Shown here: one piece after another, positions 42,253 through 50,238 of the stretch
Position numbering within the stretch: the first letter of the stretch is position 1
Layout of the letters: every line of letters begins with the position of its first letter
Assembly (NCBI RefSeq): GCF_963676855.1
Contig: NZ_OY781460.1
Coordinates: 1,039,501-1,103,500, forward strand
Length of the DNA: 64,000 bases
Direction of reading: 5' to 3'
From: an uncultured Anaeromusa sp.
GTDB taxonomy: Bacteria > Bacillota > Negativicutes > Anaeromusales > Anaeromusaceae
Notes under the pieces: model-generated
Seen by the model: only the letters and a program-made list of their open reading frames with translations
What the model was told of the DNA's origin: nothing
The model's database searches: none
Position numbers and translations under genes: made by a program

Positions 42253-43737
42253 ATGGCTACTGAATTTCATTCGTCGGTATATGAGCAAAAATCGTTACTG
42301 AAGAGCGAAGATTGGTGGGCGGTTTGGTTAGGTATTTTGGTATTTGCCCTTGGCAGTGCTTCCGTTTTAGGTGCGGATCTTTTAGGCTGGGTAGTAAATT
42401 TTCAAGTTTGGCTTGACGGCGGCAAAGCCGTCGTTCCTGCTGCTAAAGGGTATGGCTTCCTAGGGGGCTGGGGTTCCGCTATTATTACGTACTTATTTCT
42501 TTTGTTAGTGACAACCGCAGGGGCTGTTGTCATGGGTTCACGGCCCTGGCGTTTCGTCGGCGGATTTACGATTGTCTATTGGCTTACATTTTTTTGCATG
42601 ATAGCAGGTAATTACGCGTATATTGCCGCTACGCCGGATAAACAAGCGTCTCTGCATATTCCTTGGTCGTTAGGTCTTGGTGAATTAGGCTTCGTTTTTG
42701 CCTTGCTCGCAGGGCTGGTTATCGGCAATTTTTTCCCCAAGACAGCGGCGTATCTCCATGAAGCGGCGCGTTCGGAATGGTATATCAAGACAGCGATTGT
42801 CATTTTGGGCATGGCTATCGGCATTAAAACCGTCAGCGCCATGGCTTTGGCGGGTACGGTAATTTTACGCGGCTTGTGCGCGGTGGTGGAAGCGTACTTG
42901 ATTTATTGGCCTGTGGTCTACTTTATTTCACGGCGGTATTTTAAGTTTACGCCGGAATGGGCGGCGCCGTTGGCCTCGGGTATTTCAATCTGCGGCGTGG
43001 CGGCGGCGATTGCCACTGGCGGAGCCATTCGGTCTCGGCCCATTGTTCCTGCAGTCTTGGCTTCCGTTATTATTGTCTTTGTGGCAGGGGAATTGTTGGT
43101 GCTGCCTTTTATTGCTTCAACGTTCTTGCTAAACGAGCCTATGGTTGCGGGAGCTTGGATGGGCTTAGCGGTGAAAAGCGACGGCGGAGCCATTGCCAGC
43201 GGCGCGATTACCGATGCGCTTATTCGCAGCAAGGCTTTGTCGCAGCTCGGGATTCAATACCAAGAAGGCTGGATTTTGATGGCGGCGACAACGACAAAGA
43301 TGTTTATTGATTTGTTTATTGGCTTTTGGGCTTTTTTATTGGCTATTATTTGGTCGGTATACCGCTTGAATACAGGTGGACAGTCTGGCGAGCGGCAGAA
43401 AATTTCGGTGCGGGAAATTTGGGATCGCTTTCCTAAGTTTATCTTGGGGTTTGCCGTTACGTTTTTAACGATGTTTTTGTTGGGCTTGCAGGAGCCAGCA
43501 TGGGTCAAAGCGGCGGAAACAGGGGCCGGACAGGCTAATCTACTGAGAGGACTTTTCTTTGGATTCTGCTTTTTCTCCATTGGCTTAGTGACTAATGTGC
43601 GCAAGCTCTGGGCCGAAGGCATGGGACGCATTGTCGCCGTGTACAGTGTGGCTTTGTTTGGATTTATTCTTTGGGTAGGTCTTGGCATTTCGTGGTTGTT
43701 TTACCATGGTATAAAACCGCCGATCATTGGCGGTTAG
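42253..43737 (+). CDS. YeiH/UPF0324 family putative anion (sulfate/sulfite-type) exporter
   Basis: 494-residue inner-membrane protein with about 11-12 hydrophobic helices, including LGLGELGFVFALLAGLVIGNFF, IKTAIVILGMAIGIKTVSAMAL, ASGISICGVAAAIATGGAI and FFSIGLVTNVRKL, which are the YeiH-family landmarks. The N-terminal ~100 residues are longer than in E. coli YeiH. Members are annotated as putative sulfate exporters without firm biochemistry. GGAGG precedes the ATG. It is followed 29 nt later by a 59-residue membrane protein and then by a siroheme-type reductase, consistent with handling of a sulfur oxyanion. Confidence 0.88.
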   Translation: MATEFHSSVYEQKSLLKSEDWWAVWLGILVFALGSASVLGADLLGWVVNFQVWLDGGKAVVPAAKGYGFLGGWGSAIITYLFLLLVTTAGAVVMGSRPWRFVGGFTIVYWLTFFCMIAGNYAYIAATPDKQASLHIPWSLGLGELGFVFALLAGLVIGNFFPKTAAYLHEAARSEWYIKTAIVILGMAIGIKTVSAMALAGTVILRGLCAVVEAYLIYWPVVYFISRRYFKFTPEWAAPLASGISICGVAAAIATGGAIRSRPIVPAVLASVIIVFVAGELLVLPFIASTFLLNEPMVAGAWMGLAVKSDGGAIASGAITDALIRSKALSQLGIQYQEGWILMAATTTKMFIDLFIGFWAFLLAIIWSVYRLNTGGQSGERQKISVREIWDRFPKFILGFAVTFLTMFLLGLQEPAWVKAAETGAGQANLLRGLFFGFCFFSIGLVTNVRKLWAEGMGRIVAVYSVALFGFILWVGLGISWLFYHGIKPPIIGG

Positions 43738-43766
43738 ACGCGATGGAACGAAAGGAGAGATAAGAA

Positions 43767-43946
43767 ATGGCTGCACAGCATGCACATGCCGAAGTACTTA
43801 CAGAAGTTTACGAAGAGGAAAAACCGATAGAAGCGGAAACCGAGTGGTTTGATTTACAGCCGATAGAGAAAAAACTTTGCGCGTATTCTCTGGGACTGGG
43901 GTTGGGATTGCTAGCGGTGTTTATTTTGTTGTTTGAAGTGCTCTAA
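43767..43946 (+). CDS. Small single-pass membrane protein (59 residues) paired with YeiH-like exporter
   Basis: ATG 43767 with AAAGGAGAG upstream opens a 59-codon frame ending TAA 43944-43946. The N-terminal two thirds is acidic (VYEEEKPIEAETEWFDL), then QPIEKKLCAY leads into one hydrophobic helix of about 19 residues (LGLGLGLLAVFILLFEVL). Perfect ribosome binding site, 29-nt spacing after the exporter and a terminator right after its stop all argue that it is real. I recognise no family; an accessory or regulatory subunit of the exporter is the natural guess. Confidence 0.8.
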   Translation: MAAQHAHAEVLTEVYEEEKPIEAETEWFDLQPIEKKLCAYSLGLGLGLLAVFILLFEVL

Positions 43947-43951
43947 ACAGC

Positions 43952-43991
43952 GGAAACGCCGTCAAAAAAAGTTGACGACGTTTTCCTTTTT
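43952..43991 (+). terminator. Terminator after the exporter operon
   Basis: GGAAACG-cc-GTCAA pairs with TTGAC-ga-CGTTTTCC, with an internal mismatch pair, followed by T5. Confidence 0.75.
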
Positions 43992-44010
43992 AAGAAATTT
44001 CCTGGCAACA

Positions 44011-44019
44011 TGGTATAAT
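44011..44019 (+). promoter_or_regulatory. Extended -10 promoter of the siroheme reductase gene
   Basis: TGGTATAAT: TG, one base, perfect TATAAT, 32 nt before the ATG. No good -35. Confidence 0.65.
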
Positions 44020-44050
44020 AAAAACGAAAAAGGTGGAAAGAGGTGTGATT

Positions 44051-44911
44051 ATGGCAGCGAAACCGGACTATAAAAAATACGGCTTTATTCCTCAACGGCA
44101 AAAAGGTCTTTTGCTTATGCGCCTGCGCAACTGCGCAGGCAACGCAACAGCAGAGGATTTGCGGAAGATTGCTGCGTTGGCGGAGAAATTCGGCAACGGG
44201 GAGGTGCATTTTACGGTGCGCCAGGGCGTAGAGATTCCCGGCGTGCCGGAGGAGCGCTTTGAAGAGGCGCTGCAGGCTATTTTAGATGCAGGACTGCAGC
44301 ATGCGGTTTGTGGTTTGCGTGTGCGCCCGGTCATGGTCTGTCCCGGCAACAGCACTTGCCCCTATGGACTGGTGGACACGAACAGTCTGGGAAAAATGCT
44401 GGATCAAGACTATGTAGGCAAGGATTTGCCGGCGAAGACGAAGTTCACGGTTTGTGGCTGCGCCAATGCTTGCACCAAGCCGCAAGGGCATGATGTGGGC
44501 TTCCGGGGAGCGGCGGAGCCGCTGTTGAAAAAGGAAAGCTGTATACGCTGCGGCGCTTGCGTGAAGCGCTGTCCGGCGAAGGCTATGTCGTTGGAGTCCG
44601 GCGAGTTGGTAATCGATTATCAAAAATGCCTGTCCTGCGGCGTTTGCGTGCGCTTATGTCCCAAGAAGGCGCTGGAAACCGGCCGGGAAGGCTATCATAT
44701 CTATGTCGGCGGCAAAGGCGGACGTTATACGCAAGAAGGCAAGGTCGTCGCGGAATTTGTCACTGAAAAAGAAGTGCCTAAGTATCTGGACGCTATTTTA
44801 GCAGTGTATGAAGACATTGGTGAAAAAGGCCAGCGCTTAAATGTCGTTATGTCTCGCTATGGGCTGCGGAATTTCCAAAAGCGCATGGAGAAAAAATTGG
44901 GAGAACAGTAA
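44051..44911 (+). CDS. Siroheme nitrite/sulfite reductase-like protein with 2x[4Fe-4S] ferredoxin
   Basis: 286-residue cytosolic redox protein. An N-terminal reductase half-domain (MRLRNCAGNATAEDL, VHFTVRQGVEIPGV) leads to the siroheme/[4Fe-4S] motif C97-x5-C103 ... C137-x3-C141. A bacterial ferredoxin insert then gives CIRCGACVKRCP (C164, C167, C170, C174) and CLSCGVCVRLCP. This is the compact AsrC-like type rather than the duplicated CysI form. It should reduce sulfite or nitrite six electrons at a time; sulfite is favoured by the sulfur-type exporter upstream. ATG 44051 follows AAAGAGGTG. Confidence 0.88.
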   Translation: MAAKPDYKKYGFIPQRQKGLLLMRLRNCAGNATAEDLRKIAALAEKFGNGEVHFTVRQGVEIPGVPEERFEEALQAILDAGLQHAVCGLRVRPVMVCPGNSTCPYGLVDTNSLGKMLDQDYVGKDLPAKTKFTVCGCANACTKPQGHDVGFRGAAEPLLKKESCIRCGACVKRCPAKAMSLESGELVIDYQKCLSCGVCVRLCPKKALETGREGYHIYVGGKGGRYTQEGKVVAEFVTEKEVPKYLDAILAVYEDIGEKGQRLNVVMSRYGLRNFQKRMEKKLGEQ

Positions 44912-44939
44912 GCTTTCAAGGGAAGCTCTTGGAAGAAGC

Positions 44940-44971
44940 AAGCAAGGCCGCGGCAGCGGCCTTGCTTTTTT
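44940..44971 (+). terminator. Terminator of the siroheme reductase gene
   Basis: Twelve-base perfect stem (44940-44951 with 44956-44967), GGCA loop, T-run. Confidence 0.92.
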
Positions 44972-44983
44972 ATCTCCCGTAAT

Positions 44984-45026
44984 CCTCTGTCGTGTCCTCC
45001 GGTTCTCACCGTGACTCTTGTTCAAT
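44984..45026 (-). repeat. Dispersed purine-rich repeat, copy R2
   Basis: On the minus strand: GAACAAGAGTCACGG, then GAGAACC, then GGAGGACACGACAGAGG. The 44972-45399 gap contains no gene; it is made largely of three copies of this element plus about 190 bp of unassigned sequence. Confidence 0.55.
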
Positions 45027-45221
45027 TCCGTTTTTGTCTTTAAAAGGCGGCTTCATTGTATTTGAGACAAGATTTGCGCGCGTCTCGGAAAAGCTGGCTA
45101 AGTCGGCAGTTTCTTAACTCGCTATGCTCAAACAAGCGAAACTGTAATACTTCTTAGCCGATTTTTTCGTCCTGCGGAGCGTCTTGCTCCAATAAAAGCC
45201 TCATATACAAAAGCCGCCGCC

Positions 45222-45260
45222 ATCGTAGCCCTCTGTCGTGCCCTCTATTGACTCTTGTTC
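45222..45260 (-). repeat. Dispersed purine-rich repeat, copy R3
   Basis: On the minus strand: GAACAAGAGTCA, then ATAGAGGGCACGAC, then AGAGGGCTACGAT. Closest in sequence to copy R2. Confidence 0.55.
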
Positions 45261-45269
45261 CTTTGTCCG

Positions 45270-45320
45270 TTCCTCACGGCCCTCAGTCGAACCCTACGAT
45301 TCTCGACGAGGCTCTTGTTC
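45270..45320 (-). repeat. Dispersed purine-rich repeat, copy R4
   Basis: On the minus strand: GAACAAGAGCCTCG, then TCGAGAATCGTAGGG, then TCGACTGAGGGCCGTGAGG. More diverged copy, directly next to R3 in tandem orientation. Confidence 0.45.
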
Positions 45321-45399
45321 AATCTTACTGTTCCTTTGACAGCACGAGGCTTCTTTGCTACGATAGTCTGACACATGAAAGAGGACTAAGGAGAATGCA

Positions 45400-46725
45400 G
45401 TGAGGACACAATCGTTATTTAAATTGGCTTGGCCTATTTTTATTGAGCAGGCTCTCATTATTATGGTGGGAGTAGTGAATGTATATATTCTCAGCCGCTA
45501 TGATAGTTCGGCGGCTGCGGCGGTGGAAGGGTGCACCCAGGTGCTCTGGAATGTATTCTTAGTTTTTGCTGTTATTTCGCTCGGAACCTCCGTACTGGTG
45601 GCTCAAAATGTTGGCGCTGGAAATCGCGAACGTATTGATAAGACAGCGGCGGTATCGCTGCTGTTCAGCTTGGGCCTAGGACTGGCTGCTAGCGTTGGGC
45701 TTGTTTTTTTTGGAGAAGAGTTACTGCTTTTTCTGGGCTTGTCAGAAGGACTGTTAGCGCATGCTAAAACCTATTTGCTATTAGTGGGCGGTTTTGTTTT
45801 TTTAGACGCCCTGCTGTTTTCCAGCGATGCCATTCTTAAGGGCTTTGGGCGGACCAGGCAATGTCTGGCGGTGACGGCGACGATGAATGTCCTCAATCTT
45901 TGCGGCTCCGCGGTATTGGGTTTGGGGCTGTTTGGCTGCCCTGCGTTAGGCGTTTTTGGGGTGGCCCTGGCGGCTGTCGGCAGCAAGGCGGTGGCAGTAG
46001 CTTTGGTTCAAGGATATTTATTTAACCGCCTCTTGAAACCTGCGATTTTCCGCCATTTGCTTGCTTTTCCATTTTTGGAGATGCGTCAGGTGCTGAAAAT
46101 AGGTTTCCCCGCAGCTATGGAAAGCATGTCCTACACTTTGAGTCAGACCGTGTTGATGGCCTTGATTTTGACGTACTTGGGCTCTGAAGCCTATGTGGCT
46201 CGTACCTATGCTTGGTCAGTTATAAAAATGGCCTTTCTTTTTTCCTTGGCTATCGGTCAGGCCAATGTCATTATGATCGGCCAGTTAGTGGGAGCCGGGC
46301 GTTTTGACGAAGCGGCGCGCGTGGGGATGCGGAATTTCCGTATTGCCTTCGGCGCGGCCTGGGTGCTCGGCTTAGGATTGTTTATGGGGCGTACGGAGTT
46401 GATGCGAATCTTCACGGCGGAAGAGGCGATTGTCTCTTTGGGGGCGCTGGTGTTTATGATCGACGCTTTTTTAGAGCCGGGACGGACCTTTAATATTGTG
46501 CTTATTTCTGGGTTGCGCGGCGCAGGGGACGTGCAATTCCCCGTGGTGATGGCTGTTTTATCCATGTGGAGTGTGAATATTGGATTGGGCTATTATTTAG
46601 GCGTTGTTTTGGGCTACGGGCTGCCGGGCATCTGGGCTGCCATGCTTGTGGATGAATGGATTCGCGGCTTGGCTATGCTCTGGCGTTGGCGCAGCGGTGC
46701 TTGGCGGAGTAAAGCCTTGGTTTGA
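45400..46725 (+). CDS. MATE family exporter (second copy)
   Basis: 441-residue, twelve-helix MATE-superfamily antiporter. N-terminal LFKLAWPIFIEQALIIMVGVVNVYILSRYD and SLGTSVLVAQNVGAGNRERIDK are typical. It is not a close duplicate of the MATE gene at 32.6-34.0 kb. Start is GTG 45400, six bases after AAGGAG; no ATG fits. The upstream gap is repeat-rich. Substrate unknown. Confidence 0.9.
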   Translation: MRTQSLFKLAWPIFIEQALIIMVGVVNVYILSRYDSSAAAAVEGCTQVLWNVFLVFAVISLGTSVLVAQNVGAGNRERIDKTAAVSLLFSLGLGLAASVGLVFFGEELLLFLGLSEGLLAHAKTYLLLVGGFVFLDALLFSSDAILKGFGRTRQCLAVTATMNVLNLCGSAVLGLGLFGCPALGVFGVALAAVGSKAVAVALVQGYLFNRLLKPAIFRHLLAFPFLEMRQVLKIGFPAAMESMSYTLSQTVLMALILTYLGSEAYVARTYAWSVIKMAFLFSLAIGQANVIMIGQLVGAGRFDEAARVGMRNFRIAFGAAWVLGLGLFMGRTELMRIFTAEEAIVSLGALVFMIDAFLEPGRTFNIVLISGLRGAGDVQFPVVMAVLSMWSVNIGLGYYLGVVLGYGLPGIWAAMLVDEWIRGLAMLWRWRSGAWRSKALV

Positions 46726-46781
46726 TATGAGAAGGGGAAGCGTGACACAGAGGAACAGAGAAAGTATTGAATGTGAAGTTG

Positions 46782-46823
46782 AAAAAAGAGTCGTCGACGC
46801 AGGTGTAGCGTCGGCGGCTCTTT
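46782..46823. terminator. Bidirectional terminator between MATE and ribB genes
   Basis: Sixteen-base stem with two G-T pairs (46785-46800 with 46808-46823); T6 on the minus strand, T3 on the plus. Main role is probably ending the ribB transcript. Confidence 0.8.
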
Positions 46824-46864
46824 AGCAAGTAGAATTATGAGATGGATAGCGTAACCTATATTGT

Positions 46865-47506
46865 TCAGTCAACCTGTAAGCGATAGGCGATGATATCGTC
46901 TACTGTTACAACCGGCATAGCGTGCTTTTGGGCAAAAGCGGCAATTTCCGGCATGCGGGCCATGGTGCCGTCTGGATTGGTGAGCTCGCAGAGAACGCCG
47001 GCTGGCTCTAAGCCGGCAAGGCGCATAAGGTCCACGTTCGCTTCGGTGTGACCGGGACGATCCAAAACGCCATTTTTACGGGCGCGCAGCGGAAACATAT
47101 GGCCGGGCATGCGCAGATCCGCGGCGGAAGCTTCGGAGGCGATGGCTGCTTTGACGGTGGCGACACGATCGGCCGCCGATACGCCGGTAGTCACTCCTTG
47201 AGCGGCTTCAATGGAAATGGTGAAGGGGGTCTGGAAACTGCTGGTGTTGGTTTCAACCATCATCGGCAAGCCCAGCTGTGCAGTTTTCTCTTCGGTGAGG
47301 CACAGGCAGACAATGCCGCTGCCTTCGCGAATGAGCAAGGCCATTTGTTGTGGAGTGAGGCTTTGGGCGGCAAAAAAAATATCGCCCTCGTTTTCCCGGT
47401 CCTCGTTATCGGTGACCAGGACGCCTTGTCCTTGACGCAAAGCGGCGAGCGCGTTTTCCACCCGTTCTGCGGGGGTGCCAAAAGAGTGAAGTAAAGATTG
47501 ATTCAT
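46865..47506 (-). CDS. ribB: 3,4-dihydroxy-2-butanone 4-phosphate synthase
   Basis: 213-residue monofunctional RibB, converting ribulose 5-phosphate to the four-carbon riboflavin precursor plus formate. [18 protein letters not shown] carries the acidic metal/substrate loop, then [20 protein letters not shown] and [16 protein letters not shown]. No GTP cyclohydrolase II domain is fused, unlike the usual Firmicute RibBA. GAAGGAG precedes ATG 47506; the frame continues upstream into the leader but that is riboswitch sequence. Controlled by an FMN riboswitch. Confidence 0.95.
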   Translation of the reverse strand: MNQSLLHSFGTPAERVENALAALRQGQGVLVTDNEDRENEGDIFFAAQSLTPQQMALLIREGSGIVCLCLTEEKTAQLGLPMMVETNTSSFQTPFTISIEAAQGVTTGVSAADRVATVKAAIASEASAADLRMPGHMFPLRARKNGVLDRPGHTEANVDLMRLAGLEPAGVLCELTNPDGTMARMPEIAAFAQKHAMPVVTVDDIIAYRLQVD

Positions 47507-47635
47507 AGTAATACTCCTTCTTAATAATAAGTCGGACTTACCAGAATCAGGGCCAGAAAGAGACAGTGAAAGCAACACAACCAAACAAGCCGGACGGAAA
47601 ACGTCGGAACTTGCCAAGGCGTTGGCAACTGCCTT

Positions 47636-47780
47636 ATCCTCTTCTATCCGGACTATAACCGTCGGCACTGGCTTGCTACCAGTTCTGCTGACCTTCTTGC
47701 TTTAGGCAAAAAGCGCTCGCGGGCTCCCCGGCTGCGCCGGGATACCGCCGATGGGGAATTTCACCCCGCCCTGAGAATAA
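47636..47780 (-). ncRNA. FMN riboswitch (RFN element) controlling ribB
   Basis: On the minus strand the conserved RFN blocks appear in order: CAGGGCGGGGTGAAATTCCC, ATCGGCGGT, GAGCCCGCGAGC, a helix AACTGG-TAGCAAG-CCAGT, GCCGACGGTTATAGTCCGGAT, and AGAAGAGGA. Downstream (47611-47629) TTGCCAA and TTGGCAA form a hairpin that may belong to the expression platform. FMN binding should shut off ribB. Confidence 0.95.
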
Positions 47781-47794
47781 GTTCGCTTGCTTTT

Positions 47795-47822
47795 AGTATA
47801 CTCTTTTGCGAGAGGGTGTCAA
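47795..47822 (-). promoter_or_regulatory. Sigma-A promoter of ribB
   Basis: Minus-strand TTGACA (47822-47817), 16-nt spacer, TATACT (47800-47795), about 10 nt before the riboswitch. Confidence 0.85.
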
Positions 47823-47893
47823 CTCGCAAAAAAAGGCAGGAGTTTGAGGCGTGCAGCGGGAATATAGGAGAACTACTAATTTGGGAGGCTATT

Positions 47894-48427
47894 ATGGCAG
47901 ACAAGCAAAATGAGAAGAAAACGTGGAAAGATCACCTGACAACGGTAATCGCGGTTACGACACTACTTTTGGCGGCGTGCGCCACGATTGCTTCGTTTAA
48001 GGCCGCTGGATATGGAAATCGCATGGTGCTGGCGCAAAATCGCGCTTCGGATCAATGGGCGTACTATCAGGCAAAAAGCATCAAAGAAACACAATATCAA
48101 GTGCAGCGCGACGCCATGGCGGCTTTGATGCCTCCGGAAGTGCGTACAGAGGCGGTTGTTAAGCAAATAGCAGTCTTTGAAGAGGAAATCAAACGGTACA
48201 AAAAAGAAAAAAATGAGATCATCCAAGAAGCGCAAAAACTGGAGGCGGAGCGAGACGCTGCCAGTCAGTATAATACGATGTTCGGCCAGTCGTTGATGTT
48301 TTTGCAGGTGGGGATTTTGCTATCATCCTTGTCGGCTATCAGTAAAAACTATGGCTATTGGAGTATTGGCGTTGTTGTGGGGTCCGTTGGCATTGGTTTG
48401 TTTTTTTATGCTTGGCTGGTGTTGTAA
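47894..48427 (+). CDS. DUF4337 family membrane protein
   Basis: 177 residues: a charged N-terminus, TM1 (LTTVIAVTTLLLAACATIASF), a long coiled coil (about 55-125) beginning RMVLAQNRASDQWAYYQAKSIK, and two C-terminal hydrophobic helices. This order and the N-x-A-S-x-Q-W-A-Y-Y-Q-A-K-S motif define DUF4337, whose function is unknown. GGGAGG precedes ATG 47894; an upstream in-frame GTG has no support. Followed 21 nt later by a secreted protein gene, so the two form a unit. Confidence 0.85.
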   Translation: MADKQNEKKTWKDHLTTVIAVTTLLLAACATIASFKAAGYGNRMVLAQNRASDQWAYYQAKSIKETQYQVQRDAMAALMPPEVRTEAVVKQIAVFEEEIKRYKKEKNEIIQEAQKLEAERDAASQYNTMFGQSLMFLQVGILLSSLSAISKNYGYWSIGVVVGSVGIGLFFYAWLVL

Positions 48428-48448
48428 TAGGAGAGAGGTGCGGCATAT

Positions 48449-49450
48449 ATGAAAAAATTTTCGGGAGGTCGTATAGCGGTAGCTGCTACGGCTTGTATGG
48501 TCTTACTAGTAGGCTGGCCTTCCGCTGCGTTGGCGCATAGCGAGAAGGGTCCATGCCAAGATTGTATGTCGGCGGACGAATTCAGGCTGGCAGATGTGCG
48601 TCATTATTTTCCGGCCGCCTTGGATCAGAGTTGGACTTATATCGGCTATGGACAGGAGTTTGCCGGTTTTAAGCGCACGGTGATGCAGGGCCGGGATGGG
48701 CGGGTGCAAGTAGAGGATGTCAATGGCGGTGCGCAAGTGGCAAGAGTATTTTCCGTGACGGAAGAGGCGGTAGTGCAGCAAGTGGTGCTGAACGAAAGTG
48801 AACCTGCGGGAGACTTGCTTGCTGCTAAGCCCAACCAAGAGTTGCAGATGCTGAAGGGACCGCTGCAGCAAGGAGCAACCTGGGAAGACAGTGCTTGGCG
48901 CTATCGCTTGCTTAACACCAACAAGGCCGTATGGGTGCCGGCGGGATTATTTTCTAGTGTAGTGGAGGTACAAGCACGCTCGGTGGCTAAACCCAATGAG
49001 GTGATGGTAGCCTGTTATGCGCCGGAAGTGGGTTTGGTGCGACGGGATTATTACAACGGCGACGGGACGCAAATCAGTGCGCAGCTGCAAAGTATGAGTG
49101 TAGCCGGACAGAGCTCGCTGCCGCAGGAGAAAATATCGCTGCCTGATTTTTTTAGTGGTGTCGTGAAGCAACAGGCATCGGAAGAGGCAGCCGTCGGAGT
49201 TCGTTTTGCTCGAATTCGCACGTTAAAAGATAAAGGGCATGAACACTATGCGGCTATTGTCGACGTTTATCGCGCGCTTGTCGGCTTTAACGGCGATCCG
49301 CTGGCGATGCCGGAAAGCTGGAAAGCTGCCGGTTGGCAGGTGTTGATAGAAGCTACCTATCAAGCGCAGTTTCAGCGCAAAATAGAAGGCGGTCAAGCGA
49401 GCTATCTGCTGACAGAATGGCTGCCGGCGAAGGAAAACTATCCGAAATAA
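48449..49450 (+). CDS. Secreted hypothetical protein
   Basis: 333 residues with a Sec signal peptide (cleavage after about ALA, residue 29) and a C-x2-C pair in GPCQDCMSADEF just after the mature start. The next part (DVRHYFPAALDQSWTYIGYGQEF, then RTVMQGRDGRVQV) resembles the beta-rich fold of secreted or lipid-linked lipoprotein-like proteins; I do not recognise a family. GAGAGGTG precedes the ATG. Likely envelope-located, co-transcribed with the DUF4337 gene. Confidence 0.7.
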   Translation: MKKFSGGRIAVAATACMVLLVGWPSAALAHSEKGPCQDCMSADEFRLADVRHYFPAALDQSWTYIGYGQEFAGFKRTVMQGRDGRVQVEDVNGGAQVARVFSVTEEAVVQQVVLNESEPAGDLLAAKPNQELQMLKGPLQQGATWEDSAWRYRLLNTNKAVWVPAGLFSSVVEVQARSVAKPNEVMVACYAPEVGLVRRDYYNGDGTQISAQLQSMSVAGQSSLPQEKISLPDFFSGVVKQQASEEAAVGVRFARIRTLKDKGHEHYAAIVDVYRALVGFNGDPLAMPESWKAAGWQVLIEATYQAQFQRKIEGGQASYLLTEWLPAKENYPK

Positions 49451-49458
49451 TGAAGAAC

Positions 49459-49522
49459 GAACAGGAGTGACCGGAGGGTACGATGGAGGAATAGTTTAAC
49501 AGGAGTAAAGTGAGGGCTACGG
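49459..49522 (+). repeat. Dispersed purine-rich repeat, copy R5
   Basis: Plus-strand GAACAGGAGTGACC, then GGAGGGTACGATGGAGG, and after a gap AACAGGAGTAAAGTGAGGG then CTACGGC, i.e. the unit is partly duplicated. Opposite orientation to copies R1-R4. Confidence 0.5.
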
Positions 49523-49592
49523 CTTTTTATGAAGTTAGAATCGTGGCTTTGATTTATCATAGACTGTTGGAGATTTTGGGGCCCAATTAAAA

Positions 49593-49619
49593 AGGCAGCA
49601 GGTTTTCGACCTGCTGCCT
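49593..49619 (-). terminator. Terminator of the OmpH-like gene
   Basis: Eleven-base perfect stem (49593-49603 with 49609-49619), followed by T5 on the minus strand. Confidence 0.88.
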
Positions 49620-49640
49620 AGTTCTAGTTTCTAGCAGTTC

Positions 49641-50072
49641 CTATTTCTTTAATTTCTGCAGTACATCAAGGGTGATGTCTGTGCCGCCCAGGGCGACGCT
49701 GTTTTTGTAGATGACCAGGGAGAAGCCTTTTTCATCGGCGACGGCTTTCAGAGCGACTTGAATGCTGTCGGCAATGGGCTTAAATAGCTCTTGGCGTTTT
49801 TGTGCCAGTTGTTTGCCGAGCTGCTGATCCAAGGCTTGTTTGTCTTTGTCGTTCAGCCCGGCAGACTTTGTAGCCAACTCCTGGCGAAGCTGTGCCTGCT
49901 CGGTTTGCAGGGCTGCGTTAGCCTGGGCTACATCGGGATGATTATTGATTACATACATGATATCAACGACGCCGACAGGAAGTTCTGCTGCGGCTGCCGT
50001 ACCGGGAATAGACAGGCAAAGGGCAAGAGCTGAGGCCATAAAATAGGCTTTAAAGCAAGCGAACCATTTCAT
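49641..50072 (-). CDS. OmpH/Skp-family periplasmic chaperone
   Basis: 143 residues: signal peptide (about 1-26, ending TAAAA), VGVVDIMYVINNHPDV, a coiled coil (about 45-100, QTEQAQLRQELATKSAGL) and the conserved ending with FSLVIYKNSVALGGTDITLDV. Skp-type proteins hold outer-membrane proteins in the periplasm, so this is the best sign here of a two-membrane envelope. The start at 50072 follows AGAAGG; the frame runs 20 codons further without a site. Single-gene unit. Confidence 0.88.
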   Translation of the reverse strand: MKWFACFKAYFMASALALCLSIPGTAAAAELPVGVVDIMYVINNHPDVAQANAALQTEQAQLRQELATKSAGLNDKDKQALDQQLGKQLAQKRQELFKPIADSIQVALKAVADEKGFSLVIYKNSVALGGTDITLDVLQKLKK

Positions 50073-50132
50073 AAGGTAGCCTTCTTTCTGTGTTTTATTT
50101 TTAGTAAGACCACTAGGATGACTATTATACAA

Positions 50133-50162
50133 ACTATACGGCTTTAAAATTGCTTATGTCAA
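50133..50162 (-). promoter_or_regulatory. Sigma-A promoter of the OmpH-like gene
   Basis: Minus-strand TTGACA (50162-50157), 18-nt spacer, TATAGT (50138-50133). Confidence 0.65.
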
Positions 50163-50196
50163 GATTAATCAGGAGTAGAGTGAGTAGCACAGTGCC

Positions 50197-50228
50197 ATAA
50201 AAAAAGCCCGTCCAACAGGACGGGCTTT
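50197..50228 (-). terminator. Terminator of hcp
   Basis: Eleven-base perfect stem (50203-50213 with 50218-50228), AACA/TGTT loop, T-run on the minus strand. Confidence 0.9.
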
Positions 50229-50238
50229 AAGACATTTT

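Noticed and set aside
42204..42263. 19-codon leader peptide overlapping the YeiH-like gene start
   Set aside because: Has a passable ribosome binding site but is too short to judge and shows no regulatory codon run; mentioned only as part of the leader finding.
46733..46770. GTGACACAGAGGAACAGAG resembling the dispersed purine-rich repeat
   Set aside because: Only isolated words match and the order differs from the five accepted copies.
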